DNA of 64,000 nt, taken from contig NZ_JAALLT010000002.1 in the NCBI RefSeq assembly GCF_011059145.1, positions 248,001-312,000 on the forward strand, written 5' to 3'. Positions 1 to 8,574 of the stretch are shown one piece after another. The position numbers and the translations under genes are program-made. The notes below the pieces were generated by a model that worked only from the letters and a program-made list of their open reading frames with translations, had not been told where the DNA came from and made no database searches. This stretch comes from Halalkalibaculum roseum. Its GTDB lineage: Bacteria; Bacteroidota; Rhodothermia; Balneolales; Balneolaceae. Numbering within the stretch: position 1 is the first letter of the stretch; each line of letters opens with the position of its first letter.

Positions 1-2443
1 CGATTACCCAGAGATTCGGTACAAAGGTCAGGTCAAAGTAGAAATAGCCGAGCAGCCAGGTAGAGGCCACCGAAAGGATCAGTCCGGTTAGGGCTGAGAG
101 TATCCCAAGAAATAGATATTCGATGGAAATAATCTTGATGATCTGACTTTTGCTGGCGCCTAGTGTCCGGAGCAGCACGCTCTCTTTAACTCTTTGGAAC
201 CGGCTCGTAGCCACTGAACTGGCAAGTACAATGAGGCCGGTGATAATGCTGAATAAGGCCATAAACTGTATGGCAAAGGAAATTTTATCAATAAACTGGT
301 TGATGGTTTCGAGGATCAGGCTCACGTCAATGGCCGAAACATTGGGATATTCCTGTACAACGGCCTGCTGTACCCGGGCAGAAGCTTCTCGATTAGGTAC
401 TCTTGTTACCGTTACAAAAAATTGCGGGGCATTCTCAAGTACTCCGGTAGGGAAAAGCATAAAGAAGTTGGGCTGTACTCGTTGAAAGTCGACCTCCCTG
501 GTACTGCTAACATAGGTTTCAATGGGAACTCCCTGAACATCGAATGTCAGTGTGTCGCCTAATGAGACATCCAAATCCTCGGCAATCTCTTCGGCAGGGG
601 AAACCGGTACAGGGCCCTCTGAAGGATCGGCCTGACCGATAAACTCTCCCTGAACCAGCGTTTCGGAATCAATGATAGAATCGCGGTAGGTGGACCGGTA
701 ATCTCTTCTCAGTGCCCATCCCCGTACATTACGCGAGGTGTCTCTGTCGATGGAGTCAACACCAATACCATTGATAGATTGCAGGTTCATAGTGACTACC
801 GGTACATTCTGGAGGATAGGAGCATCATTCTCTCTCAGTATTTGATTGACACCCTCGTTTTGGTCAGACTGAATATCAAACATGATTAAATTCGGTGCGT
901 CATCCCGGGTCGCAAAATTCAGCTGCTCCATGAGCATATCCTGGCTGAAGTAAAGAGTACTGACTAGCAACATGCCCAGACCGAGGGAAAGCATGAGGGT
1001 GGACGTTTGGTTATTCGGACGGTATAAATTTGCAAGTCCCTGGCGCCAGACGTAGGTCCAGTGTGAAGGAAAGAACTTCTGTATCAGTATGATAAGCGCT
1101 TTTGCTACTAACAGCAGCAGACCGAAAGCAATTGCCATACCTACTGTAAATAGTAGTCCTGCCCGCCAATCTTCGGTAAGCAGTGTAGCATATCCGGCAA
1201 CTGTTGCCGCAATCAGGAAATAGATGATAGCCTTTGTTTTTTTGCTGAGCAGCTTTGTTAGTGCCTCCTCCATGGTTCTCAGTGTGTATAAAGGAGAAGC
1301 CTTCTTAAGTGCCAGCAGGGGCATTAGAGCGAATACCAGTGCCACGCCGGTACCGGTGAACAGGCCGAGTCCGATTGCCAGCCAGGAGACTGTCAGTTCA
1401 ACCGAAACCGGCAGGAATTCACTGAAGATACCCGGAAGTATAAACTGAATACCAATTCCCAGCAAGGTACCGACTAATGCGCCTCCAAACCCAAGAACCA
1501 CTGATTGAATGAGAAAAATACTGAGCGTCTGATCCGAGGAGGCTCCGAAACAACGTAAAATGGCAGCAGTATTAATTTTCTGTTTGATGTAGACGTGAAT
1601 TGAGCTTGCTACACCGATGCCACCCAGGAGCAGGGCAATAAACCCTACGAGGTTCAAAAATTTGCCTAGATTACCAACTGCTTCGCCTATTTCCTCTCTT
1701 CGCTCCGCCACGGTTTCTGTATCAAGGTCTAGGGAGAGAGCCTCTTGCAGGGAATCCACCTGAGCCTCAATAGCTTCCATGTCACGTTCCTGATCGAATC
1801 GGAAGTACCGTTTGTACTCAATGCGACTGCCGCGCTGCACCAGGTTGGTTGCTTCCAGCATATCATAGGGAATGAACACGCGCGGTCCGACCATTGAAGC
1901 AGCTGCGGCTTCACCGGGCACCTTGGTGACTGCTCCCGCTATGGCAAAGGTTCGGGTACCTACTTTAATGGAATCACCGGGCTGGATTCCAAATTGAGTC
2001 ATCAGTGTATTATCAACCAGGGCCTGATCGCTGTTTTTAAAGGTCTCTGCTGCTCCGGCAGGTATAGTTACCAGTTCACCGTAAAAAGGAAAACCTCCTT
2101 TCAGAGCCCGAATATTAGATAGACGGGTATTGCCGGTTTTTGGGAAGAGCACCATGGAGGGAAATTCAACCATGTAAGCTTCTTCGCCGCCCAGTGAATC
2201 AAAATAGGCTTCCACTTCATCAGGGAAGGGTTGATTTTCTACCTCTACTTCGAGGTCAGCACCCAGAAGCTCTTTTGATTGGTTGTTTATCGTATTGTTT
2301 AAGCTGTCACGAAAAGAGGTAATCGCAACCTGCGCTGCAACACCGATAATGATTGCCGAAATATAAATGAACAGACGTTTCTTGTTTGACCGGGCATCCC
2401 GCCAGGCCATTTTCCACGTCCATGTTGACCAAAATGATGACAT
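1..2443 (-). CDS. YbbP-like ABC transporter permease, C-terminus cut by window edge
   Basis: At least 814 codons are open on the minus strand from the ATG at 2441-2443 to base 1, with no stop, so the C-terminus lies outside the window. The protein starts MSSFWSTWTWKMAWRDARSN, followed by a membrane segment, a long extracytoplasmic domain and several FtsX-type hydrophobic blocks (roughly residues 260-460 and 720-814). The size and layout match the YbbP family (E. coli YbbP is about 800 residues, with two FtsX modules). It follows the ABC ATPase at 2529-3260 by 85 bases in the same direction, so the two should form one exporter. The family is thought to move lipids or lipid-linked molecules out of the inner membrane; the substrate here is unknown. 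Family call is firm; exact function is inference. Confidence 0.88.
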   Translation of the reverse strand, partial: MSSFWSTWTWKMAWRDARSNKKRLFIYISAIIIGVAAQVAITSFRDSLNNTINNQSKELLGADLEVEVENQPFPDEVEAYFDSLGGEEAYMVEFPSMVLFPKTGNTRLSNIRALKGGFPFYGELVTIPAGAAETFKNSDQALVDNTLMTQFGIQPGDSIKVGTRTFAIAGAVTKVPGEAAAASMVGPRVFIPYDMLEATNLVQRGSRIEYKRYFRFDQERDMEAIEAQVDSLQEALSLDLDTETVAERREEIGEAVGNLGKFLNLVGFIALLLGGIGVASSIHVYIKQKINTAAILRCFGASSDQTLSIFLIQSVVLGFGGALVGTLLGIGIQFILPGIFSEFLPVSVELTVSWLAIGLGLFTGTGVALVFALMPLLALKKASPLYTLRTMEEALTKLLSKKTKAIIYFLIAATVAGYATLLTEDWRAGLLFTVGMAIAFGLLLLVAKALIILIQKFFPSHWTYVWRQGLANLYRPNNQTSTLMLSLGLGMLLVSTLYFSQDMLMEQLNFATRDDAPNLIMFDIQSDQNEGVNQILRENDAPILQNVPVVTMNLQSINGIGVDSIDRDTSRNVRGWALRRDYRSTYRDSIIDSETLVQGEFIGQADPSEGPVPVSPAEEIAEDLDVSLGDTLTFDVQGVPIETYVSSTREVDFQRVQPNFFMLFPTGVLENAPQFFVTVTRVPNREASARVQQAVVQEYPNVSAIDVSLILETINQFIDKISFAIQFMALFSIITGLIVLASSVATSRFQRVKESVLLRTLGASKSQIIKIISIEYLFLGILSALTGLILSVASTWLLGYFYFDLTFVPNLWVI

Positions 2444-2528
2444 ATAATTCTTCTAGTAATGTTTTGCTTTAGGTGACCGGCTTAATGAGGCTATCAATAA
2501 CCCTTTTATTATCAATCCCGGTGCGTCC

Positions 2529-3260
2529 TTATCGTAATTCGTCTACCTGTTCCAGATGTGAATTTTCTTCGACCCATTCATCCTTGAATATCTTGCCGTT
2601 TTTGAGCCGTATGATGCGCTGGCACTTGTTGGCAAGCTCTAAATCATGAGTCACCAGTATCAAAGTAGTTCCATTTGCCCGATTCAAATCAAAAATCAGG
2701 TCTTCAATGGTTGAACCTGTTTCGGCATCAAGATTACCTGTAGGCTCATCAGCGAAGAGTATTTTCGGTTTGTTGATAAATGCCCTTGCAATGGCAACTC
2801 GCTGCTGTTCACCGCCTGATAGCTGGGTGGGATAGTGATGCAAACGGTCGCCCAACCCGACATTATTGAGGAGTTCAGTTGCATATTCTTTGACTTCGTC
2901 GGTTCCCTCACCACGCAATTCGAGCGGAACCATGACGTTTTCTATGGCCGTGAGTGTGGGAACAAGTTGAAATGTTTGAAATACAAAGCCGACGTGTTCG
3001 TTTCTTACAGCAGCACGTTCATCTTCGGTAAGATCTCCTATATTAATCCCGTTTAGCTGAACCTGACCGTGGGAGGGGCGATCGAGTCCGGCACAAAGAC
3101 CGAGTAGGGTTGTTTTTCCGCTGCCTGAAGGTCCTACAATTGAACAGATGGTACCTTCTTCAACGGAAAAATCAACGTGGTCAAGAACGGTGAGCATTTT
3201 TTCACCGCTTCTGAACTGTTGCGTGAGATTGGTAACTTCTAAAATAGATTTCGATTGCAT
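2529..3260 (-). CDS. ABC transporter ATP-binding protein, YbbA/LolD type
   Basis: A 243-residue nucleotide-binding subunit. Visible motifs are Walker A GPSGSGKTT (residues 43-51), the signature [14 protein letters not shown] (about 146-159), Walker [13 protein letters not shown] (about 168-179) and the H-loop histidine in LVTHD (about 204). The [19 protein letters not shown] style is that of the LolD/MacB/YbbA exporter class. It lies directly upstream of the YbbP-like permease and divergent from tesA. This ybbP-ybbA/tesA layout is the same as in Escherichia coli, which supports the YbbA assignment over LolD. Cytoplasmic, bound to the permease. Confidence 0.92.
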   Translation of the reverse strand: MQSKSILEVTNLTQQFRSGEKMLTVLDHVDFSVEEGTICSIVGPSGSGKTTLLGLCAGLDRPSHGQVQLNGINIGDLTEDERAAVRNEHVGFVFQTFQLVPTLTAIENVMVPLELRGEGTDEVKEYATELLNNVGLGDRLHHYPTQLSGGEQQRVAIARAFINKPKILFADEPTGNLDAETGSTIEDLIFDLNRANGTTLILVTHDLELANKCQRIIRLKNGKIFKDEWVEENSHLEQVDELR

Positions 3261-3390
3261 GTAGTTATTTTAAGTTGAAACTTAAGCGGTTTAACATGTA
3301 AGGACATACGAATCATTCCTTTACGTATTGCGTTACGCCAATAATAATAGAAACAGCAACAGTAGATTGTTAAAATACATTAGGAAATTG

Positions 3391-4023
3391 ATGAAAAAAA
3401 TTACTTATCTGTTCATAGGCTTCCTGCTATTCACCGGAATAGTGTACGGGCAAAACAACCCAAAGAAGATTCTTTTCTTCGGTGACAGTATAACAGCCGG
3501 GTACGGGTTGGAAGAAGAACAGGCTTTTCCTGCGCTTGTTCAGGAAAAAATTGACTCACTTGGCTGGAATTTTGAAGCAGTAAATGCCGGATTGAGCGGG
3601 GAAACGTCCGCTGGAGGCCTTCGACGCGTCGATTGGATGCTAAGACAGGATTTCAGCATTTTTGTGTTGGAACTGGGCGGAAATGACGGATTGAGGGGAA
3701 TAGATCTTGAATCTACGAAACAGAATCTTATTTCGATTATCGAAAAAGTGAGGGATAAGAAGCCGGAAGCCAAAATTATTCTCACCGGAATGCAGGTTCC
3801 TCCTAACCTGGGACCTGATTATACCACCGAATTCAGGGAGATGTATCCGGAAATTGCTGAAGAAAAGAATGTCACCCTCATTCCTTTCTTGTTGGAAGAG
3901 GTCGGAGGCAATCCTGAGTTGAACCAGGCAGACGGCATTCACCCCACAGCTAAGGGTCATGAGATTATAGCGGAGACGGTTTGGGATACTCTCAAGCCCA
4001 TACTTAGGGGTTTGCGTGCCTGA
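3391..4023 (+). CDS. tesA: Arylesterase / lysophospholipase TesA, SGNH hydrolase
   Basis: A 210-residue secreted SGNH esterase. The chosen ATG gives a clean signal peptide (MKKITYLF... ending VYGQ, about residues 1-21) and has AGGA about 8 bases upstream; an in-frame TTG at 3328 would add 21 unlikely residues. The four SGNH blocks are visible: FFGDSITAGYG (nucleophile Ser33), NAGLSGETSAGG, GGNDG, and DGIHPTAKGH with the catalytic Asp-x-x-His. Length and motifs match TesA (thioesterase I, protease I, lysophospholipase L1). It is divergent from the ybbA-ybbP exporter, an arrangement also known in proteobacteria. Likely acts on acyl esters or lysophospholipids in the periplasm. Confidence 0.9.
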   Translation: MKKITYLFIGFLLFTGIVYGQNNPKKILFFGDSITAGYGLEEEQAFPALVQEKIDSLGWNFEAVNAGLSGETSAGGLRRVDWMLRQDFSIFVLELGGNDGLRGIDLESTKQNLISIIEKVRDKKPEAKIILTGMQVPPNLGPDYTTEFREMYPEIAEEKNVTLIPFLLEEVGGNPELNQADGIHPTAKGHEIIAETVWDTLKPILRGLRA

Positions 4024-4105
4024 TTACAAAAATAAGTGAAAGGGATTTAAAGGCTTTGTTTAAACTATTAGTCTAATCGTATAAAAGCCGATTTATAACA
4101 AACAT

Positions 4106-4131
4106 ATTTCACTTATCTTTTTATGTGAAAT
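4106..4131. repeat. Imperfect hairpin between tesA and PIG-L gene
   Basis: Seven-base arms ATTTCAC (4106-4112) and GTGAAAT (4125-4131) around a T-rich 12-base loop. It sits in the 200-base gap after tesA. There is no following T tract, so a terminator is doubtful; an operator for the downstream gene is possible. Confidence 0.3.
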
Positions 4132-4225
4132 TACTTACCCTTGATATGCTGGCAGGCTATCGTAAAGATTGATAGCCAAAAGATGTTCAGGTTAACCGCA
4201 ATGTCAATGTCTCAAGACCATAGCT

Positions 4226-5152
4226 ATGAATTCATTTAAATCCTTTCTCTGCCTGTTTTGTATTCTCTTACCTATCACATTTAGTACTGATGCCCAGGAT
4301 TTAGATTACGAGCCGAAAATACTTTTGGTGACAGCCCATCCCGACGATGATGCACTCTTTTCGGCAACCGTTTTTAAGACGACGCATTTGTTGAATGGTG
4401 ATGTAGATCTCGCAGTTATGACTAACGGCGAAGGAGGGTATACCTATTCGACTATTGGTAATTTTATCTATGGCAAACAGCTTGATAAAGAGGAGGTAGG
4501 AAGAGAGTATCTGCCCGGCATTCGAAAAAAAGAGGTGATGGCAGGCGGTGAAATTGTAGGACTCAGAAATTATTTCTTCTTTGACCAGGTAGATAAAGAA
4601 TATGCCCTGGATATTACCATTCCTCTCGAAACCTGGAATACCGAATGGATCAGCAACAGACTTGTGAATATCCTCAAGCAGCAGAAATATGATTTTGTCT
4701 TCACGATGATGCCATCGGAGGATACCCACGCTCATCACAAGGCATCTGCACTCTTTGCATTACGAGCCGTGAATCAATTGGATCCGGAAGAACGACCGAT
4801 TGTTCTATCAACGACCATTCTCCGAAGTGATTCCGATTCTACTTCCTATTCGATGCTTGAGGGATATCCCCTGACTAAAATCAACCGGGAGATTCCGCCT
4901 TTCGAGTTTGATCGCACCCAGACATTTGGTCACAATGACCAATTGGATTATAACATTATTGCCAACTGGGTAATCGCAGAGCATAAATCGCAGGGTACCA
5001 TGCAGCAGTTCATGGACGTGGGTAATTTTGAGCAGTACTGGTACTATGCGCTCAATGATGAAGAGGGTGTGGCCAAGACTAGAAGGTTTTTCGATGCGGT
5101 GAGGAGTGCCCCGATGTACACCAATCCGAATAACCTGCAAGAGGAGGAATGA
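4226..5152 (+). CDS. Secreted PIG-L (LmbE-like) deacetylase
   Basis: A 308-residue protein with a signal peptide (residues 1 to about 24, ending TDAQ) and a PIG-L/LmbE fold. The zinc-binding motif AHPDDD is at residues 37-42 and the second metal-ligand region HAHHKAS near residue 170. The family hydrolyses N-acetyl groups on sugars (GlcNAc-PI, mycothiol and bacillithiol precursors). Export to the periplasm suggests a role on envelope or extracellular glycans rather than on low-molecular-weight thiols; the cytoplasmic BshB1 candidate is elsewhere in the window (50768-51514). Stands alone, with a repeat element downstream. The substrate is unknown. Confidence 0.85.
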   Translation: MNSFKSFLCLFCILLPITFSTDAQDLDYEPKILLVTAHPDDDALFSATVFKTTHLLNGDVDLAVMTNGEGGYTYSTIGNFIYGKQLDKEEVGREYLPGIRKKEVMAGGEIVGLRNYFFFDQVDKEYALDITIPLETWNTEWISNRLVNILKQQKYDFVFTMMPSEDTHAHHKASALFALRAVNQLDPEERPIVLSTTILRSDSDSTSYSMLEGYPLTKINREIPPFEFDRTQTFGHNDQLDYNIIANWVIAEHKSQGTMQQFMDVGNFEQYWYYALNDEEGVAKTRRFFDAVRSAPMYTNPNNLQEEE

Positions 5153-5232
5153 TGGAACACGAATGCCACGGATTCAGCTGATCTACCCTGATAGGAATTG
5201 GAAAAGTCGGATATCTCCGACTCACCCAACAT

Positions 5233-5299
5233 AGCCCACCGATTTATCGGTGGGTGTTATGTTTGTAAGTTTTTAAAGTCCCGGAGGGACGGCTGAAAG
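5233..5299 (+). repeat. Two-hairpin intergenic repeat, copy 1
   Basis: A hairpin CCCACCGAT/ATCGGTGGG (5235-5243 and 5246-5254) is followed after about 24 bases by a second hairpin GTCCC-GGA-GGGAC (5278-5290) and the conserved tail GGCTGAAAG. The same order of elements occurs at 34101-34168 (reverse strand) and 34259-34328 (forward strand). It resembles REP-like palindromic repeats mobilised by RAYT transposases, but no such gene is in the window. Confidence 0.75.
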
Positions 5300-5307
5300 A
5301 ATTATAC

Positions 5308-5994
5308 CTACCGAATTATTTGAAATTTGATAGTAATATTGGCTGTAACCGTCACTACCTGGTCATATTTCATCAGCTGACTGTCTGAAGATTGCACCGA
5401 TAGCATCTCCTGAGACCGTGCGTAAACCGGACCGATTTGCCGGTGTGAATAATCAATACCCACAATGCGTCCAATCTTTATGCCTGCCTCTTGTGCAATT
5501 ATAGCGGCTTTTTCTTTAGCCGCACGAATAGCTCGTTGCAAAGCGGTGTCCTTGCCCTCTCCGGCTTTAGTTGATAAAAAATTACCGCTGAAGTTATCGA
5601 AATCCTGTTCAATCAAAGAGATTTGTATCTTCTCGTAAACATCAAAATCAGAGAGCCTCAGGCTAACCATCTGCCTGGTTTGATATACACTTTCTTCCTT
5701 GGTATATGGGCGACCAAGGTTAGTCTTTGAAACGGAAACCGGTTCAAAATTAATATCCTCTTCTTCAACAGCGTACTTATCCAGCAGTTGAACAAGTACT
5801 TTTTCCCTCTCTTTATGCAGATTATAGGCTTTTTGCGGTGAATCCCCCTCTGCATTCAAATTAACAGTGAACTGAATAATATCAGCGGGCAATTCGACGG
5901 ATCCTTCCGAGGATATTGTGATGACTCCCCGGTCTTGTGCCTTAAGAGTGAAAGGTATCAAAAATAAAACGAGAAGCAGCCAGTAGGATCTCAT
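5308..5994 (-). CDS. SIMPL-domain (DUF541, YggE-like) periplasmic protein
   Basis: A 228-residue protein with signal peptide MRSYWLLLVLFLIPFTLKAQ, then a SIMPL/DUF541 domain over nearly the whole length. Typical features are the GSVELPADIIQFTVNL start of the domain, the YNLHKEREKVLVQLLDKY helix, the basic-acidic AIRAAKEKAAIIAQEAG segment, and the closing beta strand VTVTANITIKFQI. YggE-type proteins are linked to oxidative-stress tolerance, but no enzymatic activity is established. It converges with the PIG-L gene across repeat copy 1 and lies just downstream of the CdaA-YbbR fusion in the same direction (57-base gap). Confidence 0.85.
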   Translation of the reverse strand: MRSYWLLLVLFLIPFTLKAQDRGVITISSEGSVELPADIIQFTVNLNAEGDSPQKAYNLHKEREKVLVQLLDKYAVEEEDINFEPVSVSKTNLGRPYTKEESVYQTRQMVSLRLSDFDVYEKIQISLIEQDFDNFSGNFLSTKAGEGKDTALQRAIRAAKEKAAIIAQEAGIKIGRIVGIDYSHRQIGPVYARSQEMLSVQSSDSQLMKYDQVVTVTANITIKFQIIR

Positions 5995-6051
5995 AACTAG
6001 TGGTATTTATTAAAAATGTTATTATCAATCAGGTAACGGGCACCTGGTAAA

Positions 6052-7512
6052 TCAGTTCTCTTTTGCTTTTACTTTTATGGCAACGCCAATTTGCCTGGAA
6101 GTAGTATCTGGAAGCCGAATGTTTTCGGGTATCACCAGATTTCTTGGCAATTCAGTAGAAGCTTCTATACTGCTAAGATCAACCGGCTCTGTAAGGAGAC
6201 TGCGGGGCACTTGACGTGTTGAATCAACTGCAAAAACATTCATGGAATCTCTCTCCGGCTTAATTGAAATCAGCGAGAGCCTACCGGGAAGTGTTCCCCG
6301 AGTAGGGATCTCGATAGGAATGGTGTACTCTTTTAATCTTTGGGCTCTGACTTTAAGCGATCTTGGACTCACCTCATATAAGCTTAAGTCAGACGGTAGG
6401 TTTACATTGCTTTCCGTAATGACCAGCTCCTCACCGCGTGAATAGTTAGTGAGATTAAAAGAGACTACGAGCTGCGACTGGTCAAAAAGCCGGAATGCCT
6501 GGTCAGAACCTGAGAGCGTAAGCCTGGCTTCCAGAGGGATGGAATCCTGTAACACTAAATTACTAGATTGCAGATTGCGATATTCAATAGGTACGGAAAA
6601 GGTTCTGTACACTGTTTCGGACTGGTAGGCAAATGCGAACCAGAAAATGACGGCCAGAATCACTGATGCGGCTGCGGTTCGTAGATCTCGGCTCTGCCAC
6701 CAACTTGTCAAGGGCGATTCTTTGGTTTCATAACGGGTTTCCCAGAATTCATTCAAAATACCCTTTAACTGATTTACGGATTCCAGACGTTGCAAGGTCC
6801 CATCTCTAGCTATACTAATGGAACCTCTCTCTTCAGAGACTACCACTACCAGGGCATCGCATTGTTCAGCCAGTCCTAATGCAGCCGCATGCCGGGTGCC
6901 GCCACCGCTCAGTTTTTCCAGTTTCGTTGATAAGGGCAGGTGGGCCCCAAAACGAATAATTCGCTCCCCCTCCAAAATGACCGCACCATCGTGTCCGGGC
7001 GCTTTTGGATTAAAGATGCTGTGCAACAGGGGGATGGAGATTTTGCCCTCTAAAGGAATACCGCCATGAATATGCCGATCGATATTCTCCTTTCCCTTTA
7101 GTACCAGAAGGGCCCCCGTTTTATTCTCAGCCATCTTGGCCACTGCTTCAGTAATGATATTGGTAGTTCTATTGTCGAAGGGGGCATGGCTGTTCTTCCA
7201 AAAAATACTCCAGTTGCCAATTCTTTCGAAAAGCCGTCTGATGTCTGACTGAAACACCACTACTATACCGATAAGAATGACAGCAAAGAGACCTTCAATG
7301 AGAAGCTCGGTCAGGTACATTTCAGAAAACCTTGCCATCACATACAAGGCAAATAGCGAAACAATACCTATAATTGACTGGCGCGAGGCACTCTGGCGCA
7401 GCCAGTTCAGTATCAGGTATAGGAAAACAGAGATAAGGGCTACATCAACAACATCAGCTATCCTGACATTAATCAGAAAATCCTGCAGAATATCTATACT
7501 GTTCCGGATCAT
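6052..7512 (-). CDS. Diadenylate cyclase CdaA fused to YbbR (CdaR-like) domains
   Basis: A 486-residue fusion. Residues 1-88 hold three membrane helices, as in CdaA. Residues about 100-250 form a DisA_N diadenylate cyclase domain with GHDGAVILEG (DGA at 175-177), HLPLS, GTRHAAALGLAE (206-217) and VVSEERGSISIA. A fourth helix (about 279-296) leads into about 185 residues of YbbR repeats that should lie outside the inner membrane. In Firmicutes the regulator CdaR (helix plus YbbR repeats) is a separate protein encoded next to cdaA; here both are one chain. Product would be cyclic di-AMP. The third residue of the usual RHR substrate-binding motif is Ala (RHA, 207-209). No glmM is adjacent. Confidence 0.88.
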   Translation of the reverse strand: MIRNSIDILQDFLINVRIADVVDVALISVFLYLILNWLRQSASRQSIIGIVSLFALYVMARFSEMYLTELLIEGLFAVILIGIVVVFQSDIRRLFERIGNWSIFWKNSHAPFDNRTTNIITEAVAKMAENKTGALLVLKGKENIDRHIHGGIPLEGKISIPLLHSIFNPKAPGHDGAVILEGERIIRFGAHLPLSTKLEKLSGGGTRHAAALGLAEQCDALVVVVSEERGSISIARDGTLQRLESVNQLKGILNEFWETRYETKESPLTSWWQSRDLRTAAASVILAVIFWFAFAYQSETVYRTFSVPIEYRNLQSSNLVLQDSIPLEARLTLSGSDQAFRLFDQSQLVVSFNLTNYSRGEELVITESNVNLPSDLSLYEVSPRSLKVRAQRLKEYTIPIEIPTRGTLPGRLSLISIKPERDSMNVFAVDSTRQVPRSLLTEPVDLSSIEASTELPRNLVIPENIRLPDTTSRQIGVAIKVKAKEN

Positions 7513-7613
7513 TGAGTCACTCTTAATTCAGAAAATAGCATCATACATTTCATCAGAAAGAAATATAACAGCTCAAACGGAAACACCTAATACATTCCGG
7601 TCATATTGGGGCT

Positions 7614-8567
7614 TTAATGAAGCACCTCTTTCAGTGTCTCCAGAGAGATGTTGGCACCGCACACCACAATCACAGTAGTCTGGTCGGCATATCGTTCAGG
7701 ATCTTGAAATAGAGAGGCTACGGCCACGGCTGCGGAGCCTTCCACAAGCTTATGATGCTTTTTAATCATGAGACGAATACCCTCTTTGATCTGTTCTTCA
7801 GATACCAGGGTGAAATCATCAACCAGCTCTTTGCATAAATCAAAGGTAATAGCATCTTTTTCAAATCCGCCTGCTGAGCCGTCTGAAAGCGTTGGTTTGC
7901 CTTCAATCTCTTTGTATTCATCGGCTTTAACCGAGACAGACATTTCCGGGGAGTTCTCCGGTTGACAACCGACAATCCTGGTCTTCGGACTTCTCTCTTT
8001 CACAATAGTACCGATACCTGAAATCAAGCCACCGCCACCCACTGTAGCTAGTATATTATGGGGTTCTTCGATTTTTTCCAGAATTTCTATGCCGATGGTA
8101 CCCTGTCCCGCAATGATTTGCTCATCGTTGTAGGGCGAAACGTAAATCCAGTTGTTCTCCTTTGCCGTCTTACGGGTATGAATTTCTGTGGTGTAGGGGT
8201 CATCTCCATAAAATTCAAGATCTGCTCCGTATGACCGTATTGCTTCGACCTTGGAGGTGTCCGCACCGTTAGGAAGAAATACCTTTCCTTTCATCCCCAG
8301 TAAATCCAGCGCTCTTGCAAATCCGAGCCCGTGGTTACCTGTGGATGCTGTTACAGGCATCTGCTGCAGGTTGTTTTCGCGGATCCATAACAGCTTATTG
8401 AGGCTTCCCCGTGCCTTGAACGAGCCGGTATACTGCTCGCTTTCCATCTTAAGATATACCTGCCCGTTGCATAGGTCACTCAACCATCCGGAATGAAGAA
8501 GCGGGGTGTTGAGGATATTATCCTTTATTCTTCGATGGGCATCGGTTATCTGTCTAGATAATTTCAT
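7614..8567 (-). CDS. PLP-dependent threonine/serine dehydratase-like enzyme
   Basis: A 317-residue fold-type II PLP enzyme. Visible are the PLP lysine in SFKARGS (Lys51), the substrate loop TASTGNHG (73-80), the phosphate-binding glycine loop VGGGGL (176-181) and a C-terminal CGANIS. It has the short catalytic domain only, with no ACT regulatory domain, as in catabolic threonine dehydratases and serine racemases. It is only 7 bases from the end of the SGNH hydrolase gene upstream, so the two are probably co-transcribed. A second, more serine-racemase-like paralogue lies at 21719-22732. Substrate (Thr, Ser or another hydroxyamino acid) cannot be decided. Confidence 0.8.
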   Translation of the reverse strand: MKLSRQITDAHRRIKDNILNTPLLHSGWLSDLCNGQVYLKMESEQYTGSFKARGSLNKLLWIRENNLQQMPVTASTGNHGLGFARALDLLGMKGKVFLPNGADTSKVEAIRSYGADLEFYGDDPYTTEIHTRKTAKENNWIYVSPYNDEQIIAGQGTIGIEILEKIEEPHNILATVGGGGLISGIGTIVKERSPKTRIVGCQPENSPEMSVSVKADEYKEIEGKPTLSDGSAGGFEKDAITFDLCKELVDDFTLVSEEQIKEGIRLMIKKHHKLVEGSAAVAVASLFQDPERYADQTTVIVVCGANISLETLKEVLH

Positions 8568-8574
8568 GAATGAC

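Noticed and set aside
3328-3390. Upstream TTG start for tesA
   Set aside because: It would add 21 polar residues before an otherwise complete signal peptide; the ATG at 3391 has AGGA in good position.
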